Assembly: GCA_019694685.1 (NCBI GenBank)
Contig: JAIBBM010000029.1
Location: 1 to 50,860, forward strand
DNA from: Leptospirales bacterium
Lineage (GTDB): Bacteria > Spirochaetota > Leptospiria > Leptospirales > Leptonemataceae
Direction: 5' to 3'
Length of the DNA stretch: 50,860 nt
Below the pieces are notes generated by a model. It saw nothing but the letters and a program-made list of their open reading frames with translations. It did not search any database and was not told the origin of the DNA. Positions within the stretch are counted from its first letter, which is position 1. Every line of letters starts with the position of its first letter. Both the position numbers and the translations under genes were made by a program. Positions 8,004-15,460 of the stretch are shown piece after piece.

Positions 8004-8473
8004 TTCTGAACCCTGAAAGTGGAGTCGTATCCACGATAACCGCACTCTGGACATCGGCACGAAAAATCTTCTTTTACTGCTTTGTTTGCTTCTGGAACGC
8101 GCTGCATTTTGATCCACTTTCGTAGCATAGATTTAGAGATTTTATTTTTTCGTGCATAATCAAGGGCTCGTACTCTTTCCTCAATCGTCTCGAGGGTTGA
8201 AGCCTCCTGATGGTGGGCATAACTCAGTTCTTCTGTTCTGTGTTCGGCTGGAAACTTTTGGGCAGTCAGTCTGTACAGGCCCAGCGTCGTGGTACTCAAT
8301 CCAGTCAAACAATGGGCTTTGAGTAGAAGATCCTGCAATGTCATCGTAGACTGAAAAACATTTTCTCCGTTCAATATCCAGTCACCGATAGCAAATTTGT
8401 TGCTGCATTCTGCTCTCACAAGCTTGATCCCTCGCGAGGCCCATTCTTGAAACTTCATTTCATCGTAGTTCAT
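8000..8473 (-). CDS. Hypothetical zinc-finger protein coupled to the methyltransferase
   Basis: About 157 residues from ATG 8473, preceded closely by GGAGGG; an ATG at 8488 is an alternative without a clear ribosome site. The middle has a pattern FPAEHRTEELSYAHHQE followed by helices, which recalls LmbU/ParB-like helical regulators. The end carries CRCPECG, a likely zinc-binding knuckle. The stop overlaps the methyltransferase start as ATGA, so the two are translated together. It could be a controller or specificity partner. The third palindrome lies 94-107 bp upstream of its start. Function unknown. Confidence 0.65.
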   Translation of the reverse strand: MNYDEMKFQEWASRGIKLVRAECSNKFAIGDWILNGENVFQSTMTLQDLLLKAHCLTGLSTTTLGLYRLTAQKFPAEHRTEELSYAHHQEASTLETIEERVRALDYARKNKISKSMLRKWIKMQRVPEANKAVKEDFSCRCPECGYRGYDSTFRVQK

Positions 8474-8566
8474 GTTCCCTCCGCTCATGAAGCGATAGCT
8501 ACTGCTTTTGAGCAGACATACTATAATTGCTTTTAACGAAGCTTCGAATGGATTTGCGAAATTGTT

Positions 8567-8580
8567 TCTCGCCGGCGAGA
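8567..8580. repeat. 14-bp palindrome TCTCGCCGGCGAGA, copy 3
   Basis: Third identical copy, the only one outside a gene. It lies upstream of the methyltransferase operon and is followed at once by CTCGCCGG, a partial repeat of itself. This position suits an operator. Confidence 0.9.
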
Positions 8581-8667
8581 CTCGCCGGACCGGTTAAATA
8601 TATCTATTTAGCCATCTGATAGCTTTGCACCGGAGGCTTAGCGTGAATTCAGGGCCTATTGAAATCA

Positions 8668-8680
8668 CATGAAGTATAAT
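8668..8680. repeat. 13-bp direct repeat CATGAAGTATAAT (pair with 5941-5953)
   Basis: The same 13 bp occur at 5941-5953, 27 bp before the lipoprotein start. Both contain TATAAT, so they may be matching -10 promoter regions or remnants of a duplicated junction around the lipoprotein and methyltransferase block. Confidence 0.5.
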
Positions 8681-8785
8681 TCGTTTGATTTGAACCAGAG
8701 TGAGGTTTTGTGTATTCAAAATAATATTTAAGAATACATGACAATCGTTTCGGAAACTGTGCATGGTCGTAAAGGAGAGAGACTA

Positions 8786-9418
8786 TTAGCGGAATCTCAT
8801 TGCTGAAACAGTTTGTAGCACACAAGAATCCCATTGTTCCGTTTTACGGAAAGATAGATTGTGCTTTGAAATGGATTGAAAAGATAGCTTCCATTTGTCT
8901 CTCGACTCATTTCCGTCCGTTTTCGGCAGATGCTTGATTCTTTCGTATGCTCTCTTCCATGATTCAGACCAAGTTCTATTGCCCGGTCGACGACCCTCCT
9001 TTCTGTTAAGAACGTACTTTTCCATTCTGGAAATCGCACTATCTGAGGCAGGCCCAAATAAAGTCTCAGAAAGATATGACAGAAAATCGTTCTTTCGCAT
9101 TTTCCTGATTTCGATATCCTTACGAATCTGCCAGAGCCGGGTCCGTCTTCTGACAATTCCGCGCAAAGCTTCAATGGTCGCGATTCGACAGAATCGCCAT
9201 CCGCCGAGGTCAATTCCTGCGAAATTTCTGATTGCATCGCGCTTCGAATTCAAGAGTCTTCTGCAATTGCGAAACGCTGAATCAAACCACGAATGCCATC
9301 TTGGCGTTACCAGAATCTGATCAAGAAACTTCCGGATAGCCAGTCGTTCAAGATTTCTTGCTTCTTGTCGTGCGAACCAATCGGGAAACAGTCGTCGTTT
9401 TTGTGACTTTGAAACCAT
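8786..9418 (-). CDS. Hypothetical basic protein behind the HNH nuclease
   Basis: A 210-residue protein, very rich in Arg and Lys, with no recognised family, signal peptide or membrane segment. The basic character suggests nucleic-acid binding. The ATG at 9418 makes a 71-bp overlap with the HNH gene, which is long, so the true start may lie further in; no other ATG is near. It completes a minus-strand series of transposase, HNH nuclease and this gene, and could be a passenger gene working with the nuclease. Confidence 0.6.
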   Translation of the reverse strand: MVSKSQKRRLFPDWFARQEARNLERLAIRKFLDQILVTPRWHSWFDSAFRNCRRLLNSKRDAIRNFAGIDLGGWRFCRIATIEALRGIVRRRTRLWQIRKDIEIRKMRKNDFLSYLSETLFGPASDSAISRMEKYVLNRKEGRRPGNRTWSESWKRAYERIKHLPKTDGNESRDKWKLSFQSISKHNLSFRKTEQWDSCVLQTVSAMRFR

Positions 9419-9683
9419 ATTCTGCTCCGATTGTCTTTAGAATATCCGCCGCAAAGTGAACAATCTCTTCTTCCGCATACTGCCTTTTGAGCTTTGAGGC
9501 CATCTCGTCGATCAGGTAGATGTTTTCCAGCGCATGTTGTCCTCCCTTTTTCAAAGGCAGAATATGCTCAGCAGTTGTCGTTTCTGGGGTAAGATCCCGT
9601 CCAGTTAACGGACATTTGAATTTTTGTTTCTCCAGTAGGCCATAAAAGTCTTTTGATTTGAAGGTGTATTTATCCAGCTTCAT
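9348..9683 (-). CDS. HNH endonuclease
   Basis: A 111-residue protein with the HNH pattern AEHILPLKKGG followed by H and an N in HALENIYL; a CPLTG stretch precedes it as in many HNH proteins. The family cuts DNA with one metal ion. The start at 9683 overlaps the transposase stop by 14 bp, so translation is coupled. It could be a homing-type nuclease, a restriction enzyme or a passenger of the transposase. Some IS1595-family elements are known to carry passenger genes. Confidence 0.8.
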   Translation of the reverse strand: MKLDKYTFKSKDFYGLLEKQKFKCPLTGRDLTPETTTAEHILPLKKGGQHALENIYLIDEMASKLKRQYAEEEIVHFAADILKTIGAEYGFKVTKTTTVSRLVRTTRSKKS

Positions 9684-11271
9684 TCCTTATCTCTCGATAT
9701 TGATTCTTCGTTTTCATGTACAGGATTTCCGGTAAATCCGTCTGCAACCTGCGGTAGATTTGATATTCTCGCCTCCCATGACGCTGTGTCTCTCGACGAA
9801 GGTCCCGTAGCTCGATTAAATTCAGAGACGACCATCGTCTTACGATTCTATGAAAGTTCTTGTTTTCGATTTGCAGCTCTAAACAGATCTCGTTCAGTGA
9901 AGCAAAGGTGTTTATTTTGAGATGCTGCCAGAGACTCTGAGCTAGAAAGTTATACTTTCGTTCCTTTACTCTTTGGTATGGTTTTGAATTTTCTCTCAAC
10001 AAAAAGATCTGATGCTCCACCATTGCATCTTTAAGACCTAAATTCTCAGCGATTTCTAGAAACTTTCGGATTTCTGGAGAAGAAAATGGATCAGAAATGT
10101 CTGAAGTCTTTCGCATTTCAAGGGTTAGGGGTTCGAACTTGTGTTGGGAATATTGATTCTGGTGGTTACCGCTTACAGATATTTTTTGTAAACTTAGAGT
10201 ACAATTCTGTTTTTCCCGCGCAATTTGATTCAGGCCAAAGTATCTCGCGTTCTTGAAGAAACTCCATTCATTCAGATACATTGTCGACCATTCTGGTTTG
10301 ATGTATCCGTATCCTCTGAACGCAGATTTTAGCGAGCCATTCAGTCCTTCACTTACCTGATTGTGAACTCCGTTCTTCGACCATCGTTCGCATGAGAAAG
10401 CAGATCGTTCGTCTTTGCCTTTCGCACTGTGATTGATCATTCGATGATTCTTGTAAATTCTGTACAGCCATGTGTATCCTTCGTCTGTGAAAACAGGAGC
10501 ATTCATCGGTATCGACTCTTTGATGAGCGGTCCGATTGTATTTGCTTTTTGATCTGAGATCGATGTGAGAAGTACAGGACCGTTCTGCCAGCCCATAACA
10601 TGTACAAGAGTTCCAATCTGTTTTCCACCTAATTTGTCTGAAAGATAAATCGCACTCGTCATTCCTTTGTGCTTGTGTCTTTTTCTTCCCTTGTTTGCGC
10701 GTTGTGACGCAGAGTACAGAACCATTGTGTCTGCATGAACTACAGGTCTGTACTTTACTTTGTTCGTGATGTCTGTACCGTCTTTCGGAAGTTTGAAGTT
10801 CTTGAACTCCTGTTCGAGCGTAGAATGAAAGAGTTTCTTGATATGAGGCATCTGTTCGCATGCAAGAACCTGAATTCTACGCTTTAGAAAGAGGGCAGAC
10901 GGATACGAGATTCCAAGACGTTTCTTGATTTCTGTAGCCGTTAGAACTTTTGGATGACGTATGAGTGATTCTTCGATGGCCCAACCGAAGAACCAAAGCG
11001 GCATTCTGAAATGCTGAAGAGGCGTATTCTTGAGTCTCGATTCTTGTCTATGGCACTCTGGACAGCGAAGTCTTGCCGGTCTTGAGCCAACAGGTTTTGT
11101 GCATTTAACGTTGCAATTTTTACAGAGGCACGGATAAAGCTTGTCTAACAGAAGTTCTGTGATTCGCTGGAAGTATTCTACATTGAGAGGATGAAATTTG
11201 GGATTGTCTTTTTGTTTACGGTGTACCTCCTGTTTACAGGAAATGTAGTTTAACTTGTATTGACAGTTCAC
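9670..11271 (-). CDS. IS1595/ISXO2-like transposase with extra C-terminal domain
   Basis: A 533-residue protein. Residues 48-73 form a zinc finger (CLCKNC, then CPEC), typical of the family. The ISXO2-like DDE core shows Asp181 in HADTM, Asp263 in FTDEG and Glu308 in VSEG. Residues 10 to about 363 are encoded by the 1064-bp IS; residues 1-9 come from the chromosomal flank and 364-533 from island sequence beyond the inverted repeat. The extra C-terminal part contains a winged-helix-like stretch (about 440-500) and is not usual in the family. The start at 11271 lies outside the IS, because the IS holds no in-frame ATG, GTG or TTG before the zinc finger. Confidence 0.85.
   Translation of the reverse strand: MNCQYKLNYISCKQEVHRKQKDNPKFHPLNVEYFQRITELLLDKLYPCLCKNCNVKCTKPVGSRPARLRCPECHRQESRLKNTPLQHFRMPLWFFGWAIEESLIRHPKVLTATEIKKRLGISYPSALFLKRRIQVLACEQMPHIKKLFHSTLEQEFKNFKLPKDGTDITNKVKYRPVVHADTMVLYSASQRANKGRKRHKHKGMTSAIYLSDKLGGKQIGTLVHVMGWQNGPVLLTSISDQKANTIGPLIKESIPMNAPVFTDEGYTWLYRIYKNHRMINHSAKGKDERSAFSCERWSKNGVHNQVSEGLNGSLKSAFRGYGYIKPEWSTMYLNEWSFFKNARYFGLNQIAREKQNCTLSLQKISVSGNHQNQYSQHKFEPLTLEMRKTSDISDPFSSPEIRKFLEIAENLGLKDAMVEHQIFLLRENSKPYQRVKERKYNFLAQSLWQHLKINTFASLNEICLELQIENKNFHRIVRRWSSLNLIELRDLRRETQRHGRREYQIYRRLQTDLPEILYMKTKNQYREIRNEAG
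10181..11244 (-). mobile_element. IS1595/ISXO2-like insertion sequence, right copy
   Basis: Second 1064-bp copy, offset by 10,045 bp from the left copy, with the same inverted-repeat tips (10181-10193 and 11232-11244). Its right edge meets GTAGTTTA, the target duplication. Its left edge opens in frame into the longer transposase reading frame. Confidence 0.85.
11245..11252. repeat. Right 8-bp target site duplication (GTAGTTTA)
   Basis: Matches 128-135 exactly and abuts the right IS tip. The chromosome resumes here; TTGACA at 11260-11265 could be a -35 box for the SH3-domain gene. Confidence 0.85.
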
Positions 11272-11416
11272 ATTTCCAGCGGGGAATTGCTCTCATTGGC
11301 AGAGTAATGCACCGTCGTTCAAAAATCTTCCTGATTCCATTTCTTTTCGCTCTTCAGGGCACTCCGCCATCACAACCAGCGAGATTGACGATCTGTCCAT
11401 TCCACAGTTTCTCTAC

Positions 11417-12022
11417 GTGACGGCGCCATCTGGACTGTACGTGCGCAAGGAAGCAGATGCGAAGAGCAAACCTGTGGCCCTTCTGAAAAAGGGAGCGTAT
11501 TTTCATTTTTCTGGCGTCGCAGGTGCCCCCGTAACCATCGATAGTATTTCATCTCGCTGGTTGAAGTATTCCGGTCCGGCAGGAACTGGATATGTATTTG
11601 GAGGTTTCGTCTCCAGGGAGCCTCCGCTCCTTGTCTACACCAGAGAGCAGATCAACGAAATTGAAAAAGAAAATCGGGCGTATGTAGAAAGCCTCGCGCG
11701 AGAAGAGCTGCGCAGGATGGAAGAAGCGCAGAAAGCAGGGCAATTTTACCAGAACTGCGACGCCTGTGAGCATTTGAAGATTGATTGGAGACGCGTAGAA
11801 TTGCGCGCAGGCTGCGATCAAAATGCCCGAGAGCGCATCCATCAATTGGTGATCGAACGAATTCCCGGTTATGACAAACGCGGAATCAATGACGAGGCTA
11901 CGCGTCAGGCTTTCCTGGATGCCGCCGAAAAAGTGGACAACCCTTATTGCGAGCAATTGCTGATGAATTCCTGGCAAAGTCAAGGGCCCGCACAATGCAA
12001 TGGCCCTTCTTTCTTTGAATGA
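11417..12022 (+). CDS. SH3-domain protein, probably exported, signal peptide out of frame
   Basis: The 201 residues from the GTG at 11417 begin inside a bacterial SH3-like domain (GLYVRKEADAKSK, then GYVFGGFV), followed by a charged helix and a Cys-containing tail. The frame is open further upstream but has no start there. In another frame, the ATG at 11307 gives a good signal peptide (MHRRSKIFLIPFLFALQG) that ends at a stop at 11417-11419. A one-base loss near 11355-11360 would explain both, so the gene may be frameshifted or the sequence may contain an error. The IS ends only 62 bp before that ATG. The next gene follows closely and may share its transcript. Confidence 0.7.
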   Translation: MTAPSGLYVRKEADAKSKPVALLKKGAYFHFSGVAGAPVTIDSISSRWLKYSGPAGTGYVFGGFVSREPPLLVYTREQINEIEKENRAYVESLAREELRRMEEAQKAGQFYQNCDACEHLKIDWRRVELRAGCDQNARERIHQLVIERIPGYDKRGINDEATRQAFLDAAEKVDNPYCEQLLMNSWQSQGPAQCNGPSFFE

Positions 12023-12037
12023 TGGTCGAGTATCCGA

Positions 12038-12946
12038 ATGGAGACGTTCCTTAGAATCGTCCTCGGGATTCTATTCCTTCCTCTCGTAAGCTGCCAGCAA
12101 ACGCCCGCGGGCATGGCGAAACTTCCATCGGGAACCTATTTCAGAGGCTTGCAGATATCGCGCAAAGCAGACCAGAGGCCGCGCCACAAAGTGAGAATTC
12201 GTTCGTTCTATCTGGATGAGACTCTGGTTACCGTTGCTGATTTTCGCAGGTTCGTAGAACGCACAGGCTATCAAACGTCCGCCGAACGCATGGGTTATGC
12301 GATGATTTCATTGGAAGGGATGGCAGACTGGAAATGGAAGCAAGCCAGAGGAGCCAGCTGGAAAAATCCATTTGGAGAGCTTCGCAATGTTCCTGTGCAC
12401 GAAGAGGATCCTGTGACCGCTGTTTCATGGGAAGATGCAAATCGATATTGTGCAATGGTCGGCAAGAGATTGCCGACGGAAGCGGAATGGGAATACGCCG
12501 CAAGAGCAGGAAGCGATCTCAGATTTCCCTGGGGCGATTCGCCCATGCGAAAGGGAGCGTTTGGATTGAACTTCTGGCAGACAGAGCATCACGAACACGG
12601 CAGTCTAGAAGATGGATATCTGTATCTTTCTCCAGTGCGCGCGTATCCGCCAAATGATTGGGGGATGTACGATCCAGTCGGAAACGTGTGGCAATTGACG
12701 GCTGACTATTATAGTCCTTACGCATACGAGGATGCAGCATCGGAGGCGGATCAGAATCCAGATCGTGCGGTTGCAAATCCAAAAGGTCCCGATCACGGAT
12801 ACGAGAGAGTGGCGCGCGGTGGATCGTGGTGGTGCTCCGAAAATACGTGCAATGGTTTTGGATTGTACTACCGCGGACACACAGCTCCAGTGGCCCCTTT
12901 CAACAATCAAGGTTTCCGTTGCGCGAAGGACCTACCGGTCGACTAG
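12038..12946 (+). CDS. Formylglycine-generating-enzyme-family lipoprotein
   Basis: A 302-residue protein with a signal peptide and lipobox LVSC (Cys19), then an FGE-sulfatase domain to the end: HKVRIRSFYLDETLVTVADF near the start, PVTAVSWEDA, RLPTEAEWEYAARAG, GNVWQLTADYY and a terminal QGFRCA. Genuine formylglycine-generating enzymes use two cysteines in a GGSxxCxxxxC motif; both are present here (Cys266 and Cys271), unlike many catalytically dead relatives. It could oxidise a cysteine in an exported target, but no sulfatase is nearby. It follows the SH3 gene by 16 bp. Confidence 0.85.
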   Translation: METFLRIVLGILFLPLVSCQQTPAGMAKLPSGTYFRGLQISRKADQRPRHKVRIRSFYLDETLVTVADFRRFVERTGYQTSAERMGYAMISLEGMADWKWKQARGASWKNPFGELRNVPVHEEDPVTAVSWEDANRYCAMVGKRLPTEAEWEYAARAGSDLRFPWGDSPMRKGAFGLNFWQTEHHEHGSLEDGYLYLSPVRAYPPNDWGMYDPVGNVWQLTADYYSPYAYEDAASEADQNPDRAVANPKGPDHGYERVARGGSWWCSENTCNGFGLYYRGHTAPVAPFNNQGFRCAKDLPVD

Positions 12947-13023
12947 TCTGCCTCGAAACGTTGCGGCCTTTGCTTGAGAGAGAAGCCCCTTGACAGCATC
13001 ATCATGAAAAGCGATCACTCATT

Positions 13024-13410
13024 GTGAAGAAACTTCATCTAGCCGTCGGCATCGCACTTCTACTTGTTTTTGTTTCCACGGGGGCGTTCATGAAATGGGA
13101 GCAGCTTCATACCGATGGGCTCGATCCACTCTATAGAATGATGCATCGAAGCAGGCACATTTACATCCTGTTTGCAGGGCTGATTCATTTGATGGCGTAT
13201 CGTGCTTACGACGACGGCTTAAGTGGCACAAGATCGATCTTGCTAAGGATTTCCTCGGGATTTCTCTTTGCATCTGCCGTCCTTTTTCCCATTGCGTTTC
13301 TAGTAGAGCCCCAGCTCCACCGAGTCGCGGCTCCAGTGACTTTCTTCGGAGTGTTGCTTACTTTGATCGGTGTTCTTCTCCCTGTCGTTTCAGGATTTAT
13401 GCGAAAATAG
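13024..13410 (+). CDS. Four-helix integral membrane protein, unknown
   Basis: A 128-residue protein with about four membrane helices (around 5-22, 45-60, 73-93 and 103-124). The start is GTG at 13024. A conserved-looking stretch LYRMMHRSRHIYIL lies between helices 1 and 2. No family is recognised. Confidence 0.65.
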   Translation: MKKLHLAVGIALLLVFVSTGAFMKWEQLHTDGLDPLYRMMHRSRHIYILFAGLIHLMAYRAYDDGLSGTRSILLRISSGFLFASAVLFPIAFLVEPQLHRVAAPVTFFGVLLTLIGVLLPVVSGFMRK

Positions 13411-13498
13411 CGCCCCGGCCCGTTGCGGGTAAGATCTACATTTCCGTATCCAAACATGTCACACCCCCCGGATACAATCCAGTCATCTGGAGGCCCCC

Positions 13499-14629
13499 GT
13501 GAAGATGCAATCTGTCAGCTGTCCCAAATGTTCCCATAAGTTCGAACTGAGCAAAGCGCTCGAAAGTGAAATGGAGGCAAAGCTTCGCGAAAGCCTGGAG
13601 GAAGAGCAGACCAGATGGAAACAGGAGGAAGCCAGCAAGCTCGAAAAGAGACTGCGTGCGGAAGCAAAGGATCGGCTCAGCGTTGAAATGCAAGCATTGC
13701 AGGAGTCCGTCGCAGAAAAAGAAAAAGCGCTGAGAGAAGCTCGATCTTCAGAACTGGAAGTGCGACGAAAGATGCGTTCCCTCGAAGAAAAGTCCGCCGC
13801 CTTTGAAATTGAAAAGCAGAATATCCTCGATGACGAACGCAAGAAGATCGCCTTGCAGGCGGAACTGGCAGCAGAGGAAAAATACAAACTCAAGATCGTG
13901 GAAATGCAAACGGAGCGCACTTCTCTTGCATCTAGAATAGACGAGCTACAGAAAAAAGCGGAGAAGACCAGTCAGGAATTGCAGGGCACCGCTCAGGAGA
14001 TTGGACTGATGGACCTCTTGCAGAAGCATTTTCCGGGGGACCGCTTTGAACGAGTGGGCAAAGGAAAAAAAGGAGGGGATGTCATTCACTCTGTCGTCGT
14101 AAATGGAAAAGTCTGCGCTAGAATCGTTTATGAAAGCAAACGAACTGCAGCCTGGTCGAATACCTGGATTGAGAAACTGCGCACGGACAGAAACAACGAA
14201 AAGGCGGATCTTGCCATCATTGTATCTCAGGCACTGCCTGACTCCATTCGATCAGCGGGTTGCATGGAAGGAATCTGGATCTGCGATTTTCAGACTGCTC
14301 CCTGGCTCAGTGCTGCTCTGCGAAACGGCCTCATTGAGCTTGCTCGAGTGCGCTCTGCGATGGAAAGTCAATCTGACATGAAAGACATTGTATGGCGGTA
14401 TCTCACAGGAAATGAGTTTAAAAATAGAATTGAGCGAATGCTTCGCACATTCATGTCCATGAAGCAGCAGATTGAACGCGAGCGCGCCCAGGCATTGAAA
14501 TGGCTTTCAGAACGCGACCAGCAACTCAATTTGATCGCAGAAGACGTGAACGGATTTCGCGGAGAGCTCGAGGCCATGCTTCAAGTCTCGTTGACTGGTG
14601 TTCAGTCTCTGCAACTGGCGGCGGGTTAA
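13499..14629 (+). CDS. DUF2130 coiled-coil protein
   Basis: A 376-residue protein. It starts with a CPKC knuckle, continues as a long Glu/Lys/Arg-rich coiled coil (about 20-165), and ends in the DUF2130 domain (LLQKHFPGDRFERVGKGKKGGDVIH, then IVYESKRT and NTWIEKLRTDR). The C-terminal domain resembles nuclease folds, but its function is not established. GGAGG stands 5 bp before the GTG at 13499; the ATG at 13505 is an alternative. Single gene. Confidence 0.88.
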   Translation: MKMQSVSCPKCSHKFELSKALESEMEAKLRESLEEEQTRWKQEEASKLEKRLRAEAKDRLSVEMQALQESVAEKEKALREARSSELEVRRKMRSLEEKSAAFEIEKQNILDDERKKIALQAELAAEEKYKLKIVEMQTERTSLASRIDELQKKAEKTSQELQGTAQEIGLMDLLQKHFPGDRFERVGKGKKGGDVIHSVVVNGKVCARIVYESKRTAAWSNTWIEKLRTDRNNEKADLAIIVSQALPDSIRSAGCMEGIWICDFQTAPWLSAALRNGLIELARVRSAMESQSDMKDIVWRYLTGNEFKNRIERMLRTFMSMKQQIERERAQALKWLSERDQQLNLIAEDVNGFRGELEAMLQVSLTGVQSLQLAAG

Positions 14630-14757
14630 GTTCTCGCGTCCGCTTATTTCAGAGACTGCGATGAATGCAGGAAGGAGGACAACACCTGACGAAAGAAAAA
14701 AAGGTTGCACGCAAGGCGAAAACCGGGCGAAATTGTGAGCCGGTAGCGTGACTTTTC

Positions 14758-15456
14758 TTGAGGAACAAAAATCTTACCATCCTGAAACAGTTCAAACGTC
14801 TGTTCCATGCAATGCGAATCGGTGTTTGTCTGTGCGGGTGTATGTTAGCCGGCTGTGCTCGCAATTTCCCGGTGGCAATCCGTGATGAGGAAATCGCCGC
14901 TTTTTCTATGCTGGCGGCCAATTTGTCTCGCGCTGCTGTTCCAGCTGTGATCTGTCAGAATCGCGGCTTTTGTTATATATTCTGGTCCGCGAGCACCTAC
15001 AATGGACAACCTAGCCCTGTCGGGCCTGCAGGTATGGATGCCAGGTGCAATGCGGATGGAAATAAGCCCAACACAAGTCAGTACAAAGCTCTGCTTTCCG
15101 GTGGCACAAGGCGAGCCACCACAACTGCGAATCTGGGAGATGGTCAGCTAGACTGGGTTCTTTACGCGAGCATGACTTACAAACGGCCCGATGGTACTCT
15201 GATCGGATCTACCAATGCTGCAAAATTGCTTATCTTTCCTCTCACCAATGGAATTTCGCCATCCGCCGGCTCTGGAACCTGGACCGGAATGAACATAGAC
15301 TGGACGGACAATACAGATATCTGCACAGGCTGGACATCCACCGGCGGCTTTGGCACAATCGGCACGGCCAACGCAACAACCACGGGCGCTCTTTACCAGA
15401 CCAACGCGCAGGGCTGCGGTGCGGTCATTTTCAATATTTATTGTGTGGAGCAATAG
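14758..15456 (+). CDS. DUF1554 lipoprotein
   Basis: Up to 232 residues. The start is unclear: TTG at 14758 or ATG at 14812; the latter gives MRIGVCLCGCMLAGC with lipobox LAGC. The mature part carries a DUF1554 domain, a leptospiral surface-protein module: CYIFWSASTYNGQ, a Cys-containing GMDARCNADG, YKALLSGGTRRATTT, then a GWTST segment and a terminal C-V-E-Q like the end of the large DUF1554 protein at 24940. Probably a surface-exposed lipoprotein. The SMI1-like gene begins 5 bp after its stop. Confidence 0.78.
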   Translation: MRNKNLTILKQFKRLFHAMRIGVCLCGCMLAGCARNFPVAIRDEEIAAFSMLAANLSRAAVPAVICQNRGFCYIFWSASTYNGQPSPVGPAGMDARCNADGNKPNTSQYKALLSGGTRRATTTANLGDGQLDWVLYASMTYKRPDGTLIGSTNAAKLLIFPLTNGISPSAGSGTWTGMNIDWTDNTDICTGWTSTGGFGTIGTANATTTGALYQTNAQGCGAVIFNIYCVEQ

Positions 15457-15460
15457 TGTT

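Larger units (their letters stand above)
8474..8785. other. Intergenic region with palindrome and promoter-like repeat
   Basis: About 310 bp between the methyltransferase operon and the gene behind the HNH nuclease, both on the minus strand. It contains palindrome copy 3 (8567-8580), a following CTCGCCGGACCGG half-copy, and the 13-bp CATGAAGTATAAT (8668-8680). A 61-codon frame at 8649-8834 shows no gene-like features. The left IS-like end of the transposase-HNH unit was sought here and not found. Confidence 0.5.
136..11244. mobile_element. IS-bounded island (composite transposon or integrated 10-kb circle)
   Basis: The island is bounded by two 1064-bp IS copies in direct orientation, offset by exactly 10,045 bp, with an 8-bp direct repeat outside both. 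It carries a replication-type fusion protein, a tyrosine recombinase, a small basic protein, an XRE regulator, a DNA methyltransferase and an HNH nuclease. Much of it is visibly richer in A+T than the sequence after 11,285. Two histories fit: transposition as a composite unit, or homologous recombination of a 10,045-bp IS-bearing circle into a chromosomal IS copy that already had its own 8-bp duplication. The replication-type gene favours the second. The inner IS flanks (1200-1207 and 10173-10180) agree at only 5 of 8 bases. Confidence 0.8.

Noticed and set aside
3377..8580. The palindromes as integron attC sites or a CRISPR array
   Set aside because: Copies are kilobases apart, there is no spacer pattern, no attC-type long imperfect stem, and two lie within genes.
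8649..8834. 61-codon minus-strand frame
   Set aside because: No ribosome site, no domain, overlaps the end of the basic-protein gene and promoter-like repeats.
1200..10180. Idea that the right-copy C-terminal domain and the 38 residues after 1313 are two halves of one gene split by the IS
   Set aside because: Removing one IS and one 8-bp repeat shifts the frame and gives a stop at once, and the inner 8-bp flanks match at only 5 of 8 positions.
119..11798. TGGAGACGCGTAG at 119-131 and again at 11786-11798
   Set aside because: The second copy is inside a coding region with no further similarity on either side; probably chance.
14640..14720. A 25-codon frame with a good ribosome-site-like AGGAGG inside
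   Set aside because: Too short, and the purine-rich site lies within the frame rather than before it.
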